This document shows positions 9,411 through 18,198 of a stretch of 64,000 nt of DNA, piece by piece. This DNA is from UBA6049 sp965662345 (GTDB lineage: Bacteria > Bacteroidota > Bacteroidia > Flavobacteriales_G > Salibacteraceae). Made by a program: the position numbers and the translations under genes. The DNA lies in the NCBI GenBank assembly GCA_965662345.1, contig CBFIHE010000004.1:86513-150512 (forward strand). Reading direction: 5' to 3'. Within the stretch, counting starts at the first letter, position 1. Every line of letters begins with the position of its first letter. A model generated the notes under the pieces. The model ran no database searches and was not told the DNA's origin. It saw only the letters and a program-made list of their open reading frames with translations.

Positions 9411-10172
9411 ATGGGGGCATTATTCCGTATTAAAATCATTCAGTCTTTTCTTGCTTTGAGCATCATCGACTTTGCTGGGTTTAGCTTAACAAGAGAAGTA
9501 ACAGCCACTCCGTTTCAACCAGAACAGCTATTATCTTCTTGGCCATTAATTACTCTTACTGCCGTTGGAGTACTTTATTTGATTTTCAGAAAGACCCTTA
9601 TACTGCCGCTTGCACTTCTTAGTTTATCCGTATTCGCACTATGGGCATATCCTGCAAGAAATCAACTAAGTTTTATGTGGATAGGGCTTCTTTTGGTGCT
9701 ATTGGCCTACCCTGTTTTCTTTTACAAGTATCTAGATTTCACGCAAATGCTCTCAATGCTTCGAACGGTGGTATGGGGTATGATTGCAGCAGGCGGGTAT
9801 TTGTTCATTCAAAAACATGCCAATGAAGAGATTGCAACTGGAATGTATATTGCGGTTGGCACTGTGGTTGTGGGTAATTTCATGTTATTACTCAATCGTA
9901 AAAAGAGCCTTGGAACTGGGCTCCTTACAGCGGGATGGATTGTTCTTTGTTACCTGTCTTACACTTTTAACGATTGGGTGAGTCTTGCATGCCTTTGCCA
10001 TTTCCCTGTTCTCTGGTTGTGCTTACACCATGATACTACAAACTATGAACCCGCTAGCTACGGATTTGTAAGGAACCCTTATTTCAGGTTAGTTTCTTTA
10101 GTTCTTGTGATTGCCCTATTTGTTGCAGAAAAGGCAACTGCTGTTACAGATTACTTACTCGCTTTTAACTGA
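9411..10172 (+). CDS. Unrecognised polytopic membrane protein
   Basis: 253 aa that I do not recognise. It is very hydrophobic, with about seven predicted membrane segments separated by short basic loops (for example RKTLILP, NRKKSLGTG), and a soluble stretch HHDTTNYEPASYGF before the last segment. No catalytic motif is visible. The ATG at 9411 is the only Met near the start of the hydrophobic region. Its stop overlaps the stop of the convergent exonuclease gene by 18 bases. Codon use looks like its neighbours. It could be a lineage-specific inner-membrane protein; no function is proposed. Confidence 0.65.
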   Translation: MGALFRIKIIQSFLALSIIDFAGFSLTREVTATPFQPEQLLSSWPLITLTAVGVLYLIFRKTLILPLALLSLSVFALWAYPARNQLSFMWIGLLLVLLAYPVFFYKYLDFTQMLSMLRTVVWGMIAAGGYLFIQKHANEEIATGMYIAVGTVVVGNFMLLLNRKKSLGTGLLTAGWIVLCYLSYTFNDWVSLACLCHFPVLWLCLHHDTTNYEPASYGFVRNPYFRLVSLVLVIALFVAEKATAVTDYLLAFN

Positions 10173-11504
10173 GGGTAGTTCTAGATATCTAGCATTGGGT
10201 TTTTTGAATCTGTAGGCTTCTAAAATAGCATTAGCGGTAGGGCTTGACTTTCTAGGCTGCAAGTACAACTCTAGCTCATCTGCATGACTCACTGCTTCAT
10301 CATTTGGTAAAAAGCCTGTGCCCTTGTAAACATCGTTTTCTACCCACACAAAACCCGTTTCAGAAGGTTTTCTCCCTTTTTGTAGCAACACATAACTCTC
10401 TTGCGACTCTGCCACACCTGCTAAAAAAAGAGTAAGCGCACTCTCATGTTCCTGCACAGAGACTTCTTTAGACTCGCTCCAAGTACTCACATGGCACCAT
10501 TTTGGATTTAGTCCGTATTTAGCTACTTGAGTAATCATCCAATTTCTAGCAGCGTATAAACTGTAGAATTGCTTTATGCTATTTAAACACTGTCTTTTCC
10601 TATGTATTCCAAGTCGGCTTAATCCTTCTCTATCTCTGTAGCTAACAATGTGGTAATAGGCAGCATTTACCTTTTGAGCGCGATTAAGTGCAGGCCAATA
10701 ATGCCTAATTTCATGATCTTCAATTAGCTGAGCCATTAATTCCGTACCTGTTTCTTCTACCTCTAAGCTGGCATTCATACCACCTAAAGCTAATCCAACC
10801 CTAGACAAATCACCAGTGAAGTGGCTCCTGACGCGTTTTGCCAAGTTTTTGGCCTTCCCAATGTAAACGAGTTTACCTCTATCATTATAAAACCTATACA
10901 CTCCAGGGGATTGCGGCAATTCCGCCAAGTCATTCTTAGAAAGCCAATGCGGTAGGTTAAGTGCAGAGCTTCTTTGCTTGAAGAATGATTCATAAACCTT
11001 GTCTGAATCAGCCTTTAAGAAAATCTTGAGTAGTTCAGCAGTAGCCTCAGCATCCTCAAGCGCCCGGTGAGGTCGCTGATTCACTACCTTAAACCCTGCA
11101 CAGAGTTTTGCCAATGAATATCCCTTTCGCTTAGGAAATAGCTTTCTCGCATATCTTGCTGTACATAAGCGTTTGGATGCATCAAATCTAATTCCTGCTT
11201 TTTTGAAAGCTTCACGAACAAAACGGTAATCAAAAAGCACATGATGCGCTACAAATACGGCATCTTTCAGCAGCTCGTGTAATTCATCAGCTATATGCTC
11301 AAATTTAGGCGCATCGGCTACCATTTCATTTGTAATTCCGGTGAGTGAGACTATTTGCGGAGGTATGACTTGTAGCGGCTTCACCAACGAAACATATGTC
11401 TTATTAATGACCCCATTCTCTATAATAACAACGCCAACCTCAGTGATTGAAGCATACTTTGGGTCGCCACCTGTTGTTTCAACATCTACTACAGCAAATC
11501 TCAT
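10155..11504 (-). CDS. DnaQ-type 3'-5' exonuclease fused to a GIY-YIG (UvrC-like) nuclease domain
   Basis: 449 aa. Residues 1-165 form a DEDDh exonuclease: VDVETTGG (first Asp/Glu pair), VAHHVLFDYRFV, and HRALEDAEAT with the last His and Asp. Residues 195-275 are a GIY-YIG domain: PGVYRFYNDRGKLVYIGKA, then an Arg-containing KRVRSHF and a later Glu. The remaining 170 residues are unassigned. The architecture matches proteins annotated as DNA polymerase III epsilon-like / UvrC-like fusions in Bacteroidota and Actinobacteria. A role in DNA repair, trimming 3' ends and nicking near lesions, is plausible but inferred. The start ATG at 11504 is well supported by MRFAVVDVETTG. Confidence 0.88.
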   Translation of the reverse strand: MRFAVVDVETTGGDPKYASITEVGVVIIENGVINKTYVSLVKPLQVIPPQIVSLTGITNEMVADAPKFEHIADELHELLKDAVFVAHHVLFDYRFVREAFKKAGIRFDASKRLCTARYARKLFPKRKGYSLAKLCAGFKVVNQRPHRALEDAEATAELLKIFLKADSDKVYESFFKQRSSALNLPHWLSKNDLAELPQSPGVYRFYNDRGKLVYIGKAKNLAKRVRSHFTGDLSRVGLALGGMNASLEVEETGTELMAQLIEDHEIRHYWPALNRAQKVNAAYYHIVSYRDREGLSRLGIHRKRQCLNSIKQFYSLYAARNWMITQVAKYGLNPKWCHVSTWSESKEVSVQEHESALTLFLAGVAESQESYVLLQKGRKPSETGFVWVENDVYKGTGFLPNDEAVSHADELELYLQPRKSSPTANAILEAYRFKKPNARYLELPSVKSE

Positions 11505-11552
11505 TGGTCAAATAAAACGTATACCACCGTGGTGTATTTACGGTGACTTGGT

Positions 11553-11560
11553 CAAAGGTA
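11553..11560 (-). promoter_or_regulatory. -7 element TACCTTTG for the exonuclease/GIY-YIG gene
   Basis: Exact TAnnTTTG match on the minus strand, giving a leader of about 44 bases to the ATG at 11504. No TTG at the ideal -33 distance. Confidence 0.4.
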
Positions 11561-11584
11561 TCTATATTACAGAAGCGGATTCTT

Positions 11585-11592
11585 TACTTTTG
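11585..11592 (+). promoter_or_regulatory. -7 element TACTTTTG driving the glycosyltransferase gene set
   Basis: Exact TAnnTTTG match. The predicted transcript start is at about 11597, about 200 bases before the glycosyltransferase ATG and right at the ATG of the small frame 11598-11801. It lies back to back with the minus-strand element at 11553-11560. Confidence 0.45.
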
Positions 11593-11597
11593 TACCA

Positions 11598-11801
11598 ATG
11601 CAAAATCTTATCAAGGTTAGACAATACAAGCCTAGTAGCCCTAGTATTTTCCTTAACTCGGTTTTGTTGCAGTTAGAAGCTGTAATAAACAGGAATAGAG
11701 ACCTACAGGAATACCAAAGACAAAACATTGCCTATACCCACTGGGAGCACAGCTACAACAACCAATTCGCACCATTCAAACTCAGCCATTCGCATGAGTA
11801 A
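11598..11801 (+). CDS. Possible small protein of 67 aa upstream of the glycosyltransferase
   Basis: An open frame starting at the predicted transcript start and ending 8 bases inside the glycosyltransferase gene, an overlap like other coupled pairs here. The product (MQNLIKVRQYK... ending KLSHSHE) is polar, with a central amphipathic helix-like stretch and no membrane segment. I recognise no family. It could instead be an untranslated leader that happens to stay open. Confidence 0.3.
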   Translation: MQNLIKVRQYKPSSPSIFLNSVLLQLEAVINRNRDLQEYQRQNIAYTHWEHSYNNQFAPFKLSHSHE

Positions 11802-12921
11802 ATTAAAATGTGTAATCATAGGCCCAGCTCACCCTCTTAGGGGTGGGATTTCTGCTACAGATGAAGCTCTAGCCAGCGCGATGCAAGAAAAGGGATATGA
11901 AACAGAAATAGTTTCGTTTACACTGCAATATCCAGAATTTCTATTTCCTGGCAAATCTCAATTTACAACAGATCCAGCTCCTAAAGACCTGAGTATAAAA
12001 CCACTCATTAACTCCATTAACCCCATCTCTTGGAAAAAAACTGCTACCCATATTAACGCGTTAGCACCTCAGCTTGTAGTCGTACGATTTTGGCTACCCT
12101 TTTTAGGGCCTGCTTTAGGCAGTATACTGCGCATGCTAGATGACTCTATTATCATTATTGGTTTAACAGATAATGTTATTCCACACGAAAAGCGACCAGG
12201 AGACAGGGTGTTTACAGGATACTTCACCTATGCTTGCGATAGATTTATTACACTATCTGCATCTGTAAAAGAAGACTTAAAAACATTTACACAAAAGCCT
12301 GCACTATACCTACCACATCCAATAAACGATCAATATGGTGAACAATTAAGCCCTCAACAGGCTCGTAAAACTTTAGGGTGGGATGAAGATGGTAAGTATG
12401 TTCTCTTTTTTGGCTTAGTGCGTAAGTATAAAGGGTTGGATTTGTTGCTTGAAGCCTTCGCAACAGAACATCTAAAAAATGAAGACATCAAATTAGTTGT
12501 TGCTGGAGAGTTTTATGATGACCCCGCAGCATATCAAGACATAGTAAGTGAACATGGGCTGCAAAACCGTATAACATTTATCAACGAGTATATTCCATCG
12601 GCAGATATAAAGCTCTATTTCAGTGCAGCCAACCTTGCTGCACAAACTTACCGTACAGCAACCCAAAGCGGTATTACACAAATAGCCTATCATTTTGAAT
12701 TGCCCATGCTGGTAACTGGAGTTGGCGGATTGCCTGAAATTGTTCCACACGATAAGGTGGGATATGTAACCACTCTAGACCCTGAAGATATTGGAAAGCA
12801 CATTGCGCTATTCTTCAATGAAAAGAAAGAAAGCGATTTTAGAGCGGCCGTTAAAGAAGAGAAAAAACGATTTGCATGGAGCACTTTTGTAGAGCGACTA
12901 ACCTCATTTGCAAAAGAGTAA
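11794..12921 (+). CDS. Glycosyltransferase, GT4-like two-domain (GT-B) enzyme
   Basis: 375 aa from the ATG at 11794 (MSKLKCVIIGPAHPLRGG); upstream ATGs give a non-homologous Thr/Ser-rich leader. The N-terminal Rossmann half holds the glycine-rich loop PLRGG near residue 15. The C-terminal half has FFGLVRKYKGLDLLLEAF at about 205, VVAGEFY near 235, and the donor-binding block GVGGLPEIV near 315 with the Glu typical of GT4. It probably transfers a sugar from a nucleotide donor to a cell-envelope or exopolysaccharide acceptor at the cytoplasmic face. It comes just before an MBOAT acyltransferase and an SGNH-like protein, which suggests a glycan that is built and then O-acylated. Confidence 0.8.
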   Translation: MSKLKCVIIGPAHPLRGGISATDEALASAMQEKGYETEIVSFTLQYPEFLFPGKSQFTTDPAPKDLSIKPLINSINPISWKKTATHINALAPQLVVVRFWLPFLGPALGSILRMLDDSIIIIGLTDNVIPHEKRPGDRVFTGYFTYACDRFITLSASVKEDLKTFTQKPALYLPHPINDQYGEQLSPQQARKTLGWDEDGKYVLFFGLVRKYKGLDLLLEAFATEHLKNEDIKLVVAGEFYDDPAAYQDIVSEHGLQNRITFINEYIPSADIKLYFSAANLAAQTYRTATQSGITQIAYHFELPMLVTGVGGLPEIVPHDKVGYVTTLDPEDIGKHIALFFNEKKESDFRAAVKEEKKRFAWSTFVERLTSFAKE

Positions 12922-12997
12922 CGGAATAGACTTGCCCACTTTCTATTACTATTTTGGTCTGCTAGAAATCTATCAAAAGCAATAATCCAGTATAATC

Positions 12998-14446
12998 ATG
13001 CTCTTTAACTCGTTAGAGTTTGCGTTCTTTTTACCTGTAGTTTGGTTGTTGCACTGGCTGCTTTCAAAATTTGGCCTTCGTGCTCAAAATGCAGTCACTG
13101 TAGGTGCTGGCTATTTCTTTTACGGATGGTGGGACCCTCGTTTTCTCTTACTCATACTTCTTAGCACGATCATAGATTATATTGCTGGACTACGCATGGC
13201 CAAATGCCAAAAGAGTCGTGAAAGAAAGCCATGGTTGTACTTGTCTGTAGCCGTTAATCTAGGTCTCCTTATTTTTTTCAAATACTTCAATTTCTTTTCA
13301 GAAAGCTTTGTTCAAGCCTTTACTTTTTTTGGTGTTCAAGCAAACCCTATTACGCTTAACATTATTCTACCCGTAGGTATAAGCTTCTATACCTTTCAAA
13401 CCATGAGCTACACTATAGATGTATACCGTGGTAAGGTAAATAGCAGCAAAAACTTTATGGCGTTTGCAGCTTATGTAGGTTTTTTTCCACAATTGGTAGC
13501 TGGCCCTATTGAAAGGGCTCAAAATCTACTCCCCCAATTCTTGGCTAAACGCACTTTTAGCTACACAAAAGGCATGGAGGGACTCACACAAATAGCATGG
13601 GGCTTGTTCAAGAAAATGGTAATAGCAGATAGCTGTTCACCCATTGTAAATGCCATTTTTGAAAATCATGGAGCTTATAACTCCCCCACGCTACTTTTGG
13701 GTTTATTTCTCTTTGCTTTTCAGATTTATGGTGACTTCTCTGGCTACTCAGATGTTGCCATTGGTACTGCCAAGCTATTTGGCATTAGACTAATGACGAA
13801 TTTTAGAACCCCCTATTTTTCAAGAGATATAGCCGATTTTTGGCGAAGATGGCATATTTCACTAACCACTTGGTTCAAAGATTACGTGTACATTCCAATT
13901 GGAGGAAACAGGCTCTCAAAAATCATTACAACGCGTAACGTACTTATTGTCTTTACAATAAGTGGTTTATGGCATGGAGCAAACCTCACCTTTGTAGCTT
14001 GGGGTGTATACAACGCTCTCGTATTCTTGCCACTAATGCTTTTGAATAAACATAAAACCAAATCTGAGCTTGTTGAAAGCCAGAACATACTACCCAAGTT
14101 TAAAGAGCTAGTACAAATGAGTACTACCTTTCTGCAGGTTCTTATTGGGTGGGCATTCTTTAGAGCTCAATCCATGGAGCAGGCCACTAGCTACCTTGGA
14201 TGTATCTTCTCCGTAAAATACAACGGTTTACCTTATGTATTTGGTATTGGTAAAGAAGAAGCATTACTCACCATTTGTTCAATTGCGTGTTTAATAGCAA
14301 TAGAATGGCAAGGGAGACATTATAATCTGCCCATTGTTAGAGATAGTCAAAACCAGAAAATATTATTCATAGCAACGCTACTGCTAGCAATACTCATTTT
14401 TCTGTTTGGTGCTCCACAACAAGATTTCATCTATTTTCAATTCTAG
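12998..14446 (+). CDS. MBOAT family O-acyltransferase (AlgI/DltB-like)
   Basis: 482 aa, polytopic inner-membrane enzyme with 10 or more hydrophobic segments. The conserved core is present: GDFSGYSD at about 250, FWRRWHISLTTWFKDYVYIP at about 285, and the catalytic-His block SGLWHGANLTFVAWG at about 325. AlgI-type MBOATs move an acyl group (usually acetyl) across the membrane for transfer to an extracytoplasmic polysaccharide, with help from a periplasmic SGNH-type partner. The next gene starts 2 bases after this stop and fits that partner. The acceptor glycan is unknown. Confidence 0.9.
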   Translation: MLFNSLEFAFFLPVVWLLHWLLSKFGLRAQNAVTVGAGYFFYGWWDPRFLLLILLSTIIDYIAGLRMAKCQKSRERKPWLYLSVAVNLGLLIFFKYFNFFSESFVQAFTFFGVQANPITLNIILPVGISFYTFQTMSYTIDVYRGKVNSSKNFMAFAAYVGFFPQLVAGPIERAQNLLPQFLAKRTFSYTKGMEGLTQIAWGLFKKMVIADSCSPIVNAIFENHGAYNSPTLLLGLFLFAFQIYGDFSGYSDVAIGTAKLFGIRLMTNFRTPYFSRDIADFWRRWHISLTTWFKDYVYIPIGGNRLSKIITTRNVLIVFTISGLWHGANLTFVAWGVYNALVFLPLMLLNKHKTKSELVESQNILPKFKELVQMSTTFLQVLIGWAFFRAQSMEQATSYLGCIFSVKYNGLPYVFGIGKEEALLTICSIACLIAIEWQGRHYNLPIVRDSQNQKILFIATLLLAILIFLFGAPQQDFIYFQF

Positions 14447-14448
14447 AC

Positions 14449-15345
14449 ATGCAAAAGTTCAGCTTACATACAGGTATATTGATTTCCCTCATTCTGGCCT
14501 TTGCTGTCTATTCATATCACCAGGCATCTGGCAGAGCCGATGCAAACTACGCCAAGGTAAGTTCTCCTGTACAGCGTAACTTGATTTTGGGAAATTCCAA
14601 GGCAGCTCAAGGACTCAATCCATCTGCATTGAAGAGGCACACAGGAATCGAGTTTTACAATTTTGCCTTTTCTGTTTTTGCATCGCCTTATGGCCCCGAT
14701 TATACAGACTGCATTTTACGAAAACTAGACACTACAGCTAAGAACCAAACCTTCTTGCTTGCCATAGACCCTTGGAGTTTAGCAGTCAAGAGTAATGTTG
14801 GTGAAAACCCAGAAGCATTTAGAGAGCGAAACGGGTTTTTAACCCAAGGAGCACAGGTTACGGGCACTCCCAACTTTGGTTACCTCCTGCACCATTACGA
14901 GAGTAAATATTACAAGCTCTTCTTTCCAGATTCGCTCATGCGTGTGCATGAAAATGGCTGGTTACAAGTTAATTTAGACCTTTCAGAAGAAGGTATTGAA
15001 AGACGCACTTCTTTCACACTTCATTCCTACCAAGAAAAAGCCAGTGAACAAGTCATCTCGCGCACACGCCTCAACTGCTTAGTTGAACTTATCGCTACGC
15101 TAAAAAAGTATGGCAAGGTTTATCTAATAAGACTGCCCGTAAATCCTGAGTTATACCAAATAGAAGAACAGCTCAGCCCTCATTTCAACTCGTTTGTTAG
15201 CGCTGCCGTTTCATTAGCAAACGGCTATTTAGATTTTACGGGTAACAACCACAATTACACATATACAGACGGGGTACACCTTACACATTTCGAAAATGAG
15301 CATCTTGCAAAGGTGATTTCCTCAACGATTAAAAACACTCCCTAA
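14449..15345 (+). CDS. SGNH-like periplasmic partner of the MBOAT acyltransferase
   Basis: 298 aa with one N-terminal membrane anchor or uncleaved signal (residues 5-25). I read a degenerate SGNH hydrolase pattern: LILGNSKAAQGLNP near residue 48 (block I with GNS in place of GDS) and YTDGVHLT near 280 (the block V Asp-x-x-His). Neither the order nor the spacing conflicts with the fold. In alginate and lipoteichoic acid systems such proteins (AlgJ/AlgX, DltD) finish acyl transfer outside the membrane. The 2-base gap to the MBOAT gene supports the same team. I cannot place it in a named family. Confidence 0.6.
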   Translation: MQKFSLHTGILISLILAFAVYSYHQASGRADANYAKVSSPVQRNLILGNSKAAQGLNPSALKRHTGIEFYNFAFSVFASPYGPDYTDCILRKLDTTAKNQTFLLAIDPWSLAVKSNVGENPEAFRERNGFLTQGAQVTGTPNFGYLLHHYESKYYKLFFPDSLMRVHENGWLQVNLDLSEEGIERRTSFTLHSYQEKASEQVISRTRLNCLVELIATLKKYGKVYLIRLPVNPELYQIEEQLSPHFNSFVSAAVSLANGYLDFTGNNHNYTYTDGVHLTHFENEHLAKVISSTIKNTP

Positions 15346-15357
15346 ACCATTCATTTC

Positions 15358-16725
15358 ATGAGAATAAGTTACATCCCTATTTTAATCACCTTACTAACTA
15401 TTACGCTTCTTCGCTGCTCAAAAGAAGACAAAGACACACCTGTGGGTGATGCGGGTGTTGTTTATGCGCCCGTACCGTTGGAGTCTGTTCCGGCAAACGG
15501 AGATGTGGTGATGTATGAAGTAAATCTGCGTGCCTTTCCTGGAGGGAATTTGCAGGGAGTGCGAAGCAAATTAGACCACATTGCTTCCTTGGGAACCAAT
15601 GTTATTTGGCTCATGCCCATCTATCCCGTTGGTACCGTAAAATCTGTCAACTCACCCTACTCCATTCGTGATTACACGGCTGTAGGCCCTGAATATGGCA
15701 CCTTAACGGATTTAAGAGCACTCACGGATGAAGCTCATGCAAAAGGCATAGCAGTAATTTTAGACTGGGTAGCCAACCACACCGCTTGGGACCACCCGTG
15801 GGTAAGTGCAAATCCTGATTGGTATACGCAAGATAATGCGGGAAATATTATTCATCCGCCTGGTACAAACTGGGAAGATGTTGCAGATTTAAACTACGAC
15901 AATCCCCAAATGCGCGATGCGATGATTGCCCAAATGAGCTATTGGATTGCGCAAGCCAACATAGACGGTTTTAGATGCGATTACGCGGATGGTGTACCCG
16001 AGGATTTTTGGCAAGAAGCCATTACAACTTTGGAAACCCAATACGGTAAGGATTTGATTCTGTTTGCAGAAGGAGAGCGCGAAGACCATTTTCAAGCGGG
16101 ATTCGATTTCACTTTTGGTTGGAGTTGGTACGGCAAACTGCAAGCCGTGTACAACGGTACATCAGTAGTGCAACTTTTTCTAAACCACAATCAAACCTAT
16201 GCCCAAATACCAGAGGGTAAACACCGTATACGGTTTACCACCAATCACGATGAATCTGCATGGAATGATACTCCAGTGAATCTCTTTAACGGACAAGATG
16301 GAGCCTTAGCCGCATTTGCGGTAACCCTCTTTACAGGTGGCGCTCCGCTGCTTTACGGTAGTCAAGAAGTAGGAACGCAGACTACGGTTCCCTTCTTTTA
16401 TACGAGTGAAATTGATTGGCTGCAAAACCCAGAAGTATTAAACGCCTACAAAGACATCATGTATGTTTATTCAACACACCACGCTGCCAGAACGGGGTTG
16501 AACACCTTTTATAACCACCCCAATATAGCTTGCTTCACAAAGGCCTCAGAGGAGGAAGAGCTAGTAATACTTATCAATTTAAGAAGCAGCGCCATTTCAT
16601 ATACACTACCATCGGCTTTGCAAGGTGTGGAGTTTAAAAATGCCTTTACAGAAGCACCCGAAAACCTGCCAGAGAACATACGTTTAGATCCGTATGAATA
16701 CCGTATTTGGTTTAGAGCGCAGTAA
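15358..16725 (+). CDS. GH13 alpha-amylase family lipoprotein
   Basis: 455 aa. The N-terminal signal ends LLRCSKEDKD. The Cys is followed by Ser-Lys and acidic residues, like the surface-export signal of Bacteroidota lipoproteins, although Arg just before the Cys is unusual. The GH13 regions are in order: DWVANHT (about 138), GFRCDYAD with the nucleophile Asp (about 203), LFAEGE with the acid/base Glu (about 238), and FTTNHDE with the third Asp (about 298). A C-terminal beta domain closes it. It probably cleaves alpha-glucans at the outer surface. It starts 12 bases after the SGNH-like gene, but a functional tie is not obvious. Its stop abuts the stop of the convergent HupE-like gene. Confidence 0.9.
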   Translation: MRISYIPILITLLTITLLRCSKEDKDTPVGDAGVVYAPVPLESVPANGDVVMYEVNLRAFPGGNLQGVRSKLDHIASLGTNVIWLMPIYPVGTVKSVNSPYSIRDYTAVGPEYGTLTDLRALTDEAHAKGIAVILDWVANHTAWDHPWVSANPDWYTQDNAGNIIHPPGTNWEDVADLNYDNPQMRDAMIAQMSYWIAQANIDGFRCDYADGVPEDFWQEAITTLETQYGKDLILFAEGEREDHFQAGFDFTFGWSWYGKLQAVYNGTSVVQLFLNHNQTYAQIPEGKHRIRFTTNHDESAWNDTPVNLFNGQDGALAAFAVTLFTGGAPLLYGSQEVGTQTTVPFFYTSEIDWLQNPEVLNAYKDIMYVYSTHHAARTGLNTFYNHPNIACFTKASEEEELVILINLRSSAISYTLPSALQGVEFKNAFTEAPENLPENIRLDPYEYRIWFRAQ

Positions 16726-17283
16726 TTAGATTCGCTCTAAAATTAGAGTTAAGGCAACAAAAGAAGCTCCACCGCTTAAGAATAGCTGCCAACTGCGCTG
16801 TGAGACCTTTAATGCGTTCACTAAAATCCATTGTATGAAAAGCACTGCAGCAGCAAATAAAAGCTGACCCGCTTCTACTCCAAGGTTAAAAGATATTAAT
16901 GGCATCACTACTGATTGCTCTCGACCTAATAAGCTCGTAAAATAGCCACTGAAACCCATGCCATGAATAAGACCGAATAAAGCAACGAGTGAATACCTAG
17001 CGGCATTCAGCTTTGTATTCTTACCAGGAAACAAGGCCAGTAGTGCTGTTGCTAAAATGGTAATAGCTATGCCTGATTCTACAAGAGCTGAATCCAATAT
17101 TGGACCAGCAAAAGACACCCAAGCCAACGTAATAGAATGACCGAGAGTAAATGCAGTAATCATAAGTGCTACTTGTTTCATGTGCTTATAGCTAAGCGGA
17201 GCTAACATTGCTAAAACAAAAAGCATGTGATCAAACCCTGCGGGGTCTAGAATGTGTTCAAATCCAAGTTGCAGCCAAATCAT
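16726..17283 (-). CDS. HupE/UreJ-like membrane protein
   Basis: 185 aa, about six membrane segments. The opening GFEHILDPAGFDHMLFVLAM, with the paired histidine motifs HILD and DHMLF, and the later FTLGHSITL are the hallmarks of HupE/UreJ-type proteins, which have been linked to nickel or other metal transport. In Bacteroidota such genes often sit beside DUF6702, as here, with no nickel enzyme nearby. A metal-permease role is therefore only suggested. Confidence 0.8.
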   Translation of the reverse strand: MIWLQLGFEHILDPAGFDHMLFVLAMLAPLSYKHMKQVALMITAFTLGHSITLAWVSFAGPILDSALVESGIAITILATALLALFPGKNTKLNAARYSLVALFGLIHGMGFSGYFTSLLGREQSVVMPLISFNLGVEAGQLLFAAAVLFIQWILVNALKVSQRSWQLFLSGGASFVALTLILERI

Positions 17284-17396
17284 GAGTCAAAGAAAAACAT
17301 CTAAATGAAACTACGCTAAAACTAGCCTATTGACAATTTGAATGAGTAGAACATTAAGGTATTGTGTCTTCTCACACCAGACTACCGTACTGTACA

Positions 17397-17891
17397 TCAG
17401 TGAAACGATATACTGGTACTTGGGGAGTAACGCTCACACATAGATGTGGTCACCTCCTCTGTTTTTATATGCACTAAGTTTCTCTGCATATCAAATAATT
17501 CAAAAAAAGCGGTGAAGGAAATGGTAGCTGATTGGGGTTCTTCTTCCACTGGAAAGTATACATAAATCCAGGTAGCATCGGCATTTGCTTCCTTACCGAG
17601 ATACTTTAAGGGAATCTGCTTGTTATGAATTCGCAGTTGAAAATGATGATCTAAGTATTGGTGAATCAAAGAATCTGTAGTTGGGTTTTCCTCAACGCCA
17701 GAAATATTTAGTACTGGAGCATCGTAAGCCTCTCTTAATGCCCTCTCCAAATCATCGGTAAATAGCTTAACAGCCACTTCTACACGTTGATCTTCTTGGT
17801 CATATGCTACTTCTGCCACACCCACGTAAAACGGATGAGGTATCAAAAGCATACTTACTGAAAGCCAATAAAATAAGTTAATGAATACCAT
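17397..17891 (-). CDS. DUF6702 family exported protein
   Basis: 164 aa. An N-terminal signal/anchor (LFYWLSVSMLL) is followed by the hallmark HPFYVGVAEVAYD. The remainder is beta-rich, with the short acidic KLFTDDLERAL helix seen in this family. The function is unknown. It lies 113 bases upstream of the HupE-like gene on the same strand. This pairing recurs in Bacteroidota, which suggests the two act together at the envelope, but that is inference. Confidence 0.78.
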   Translation of the reverse strand: MVFINLFYWLSVSMLLIPHPFYVGVAEVAYDQEDQRVEVAVKLFTDDLERALREAYDAPVLNISGVEENPTTDSLIHQYLDHHFQLRIHNKQIPLKYLGKEANADATWIYVYFPVEEEPQSATISFTAFFELFDMQRNLVHIKTEEVTTSMCERYSPSTSISFH

Positions 17892-18143
17892 ATTGGGAAC
17901 GAAGATAATTAACCCTTGCTACACAGCGCTTAAGTGAATCGTTAACAGAATTTTCACTCTGATTAATATTACGCTCATTTATAATAGCTTTTCTATTACC
18001 ATAAATATTGAAACACTCTTACACGAAATCATTCAAATCATCTATTGCTATTTCACTAACAGTTTTGTTTACCACCTTTTCCAATGCCCCAGAGATAATA
18101 GAAATACGTACGGTTAAGAAAGGGATTCACAACACCCTTTTCA
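17892..18143. other. AT-rich intergenic stretch with nothing recognised
   Basis: Between the DUF6702 start and the M4 peptidase terminator. I see no coding frame of useful length, no exact TAnnTTTG in the direction of DUF6702, and no RNA-like structure. Confidence 0.6.
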
Positions 18144-18176
18144 CAAAAAAAGCCGCACTCTTACGAGTACGGCTTT
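18144..18176 (-). terminator. Terminator of the M4 metallopeptidase gene
   Basis: Stem AAAGCCGtACTC / GAGTgCGGCTTT (minus strand), 4-base loop, then a run of T, 22 bases after the stop at 18199. Confidence 0.9.
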
Positions 18177-18198
18177 GACTTTCTCATAGGCCAGAGAA

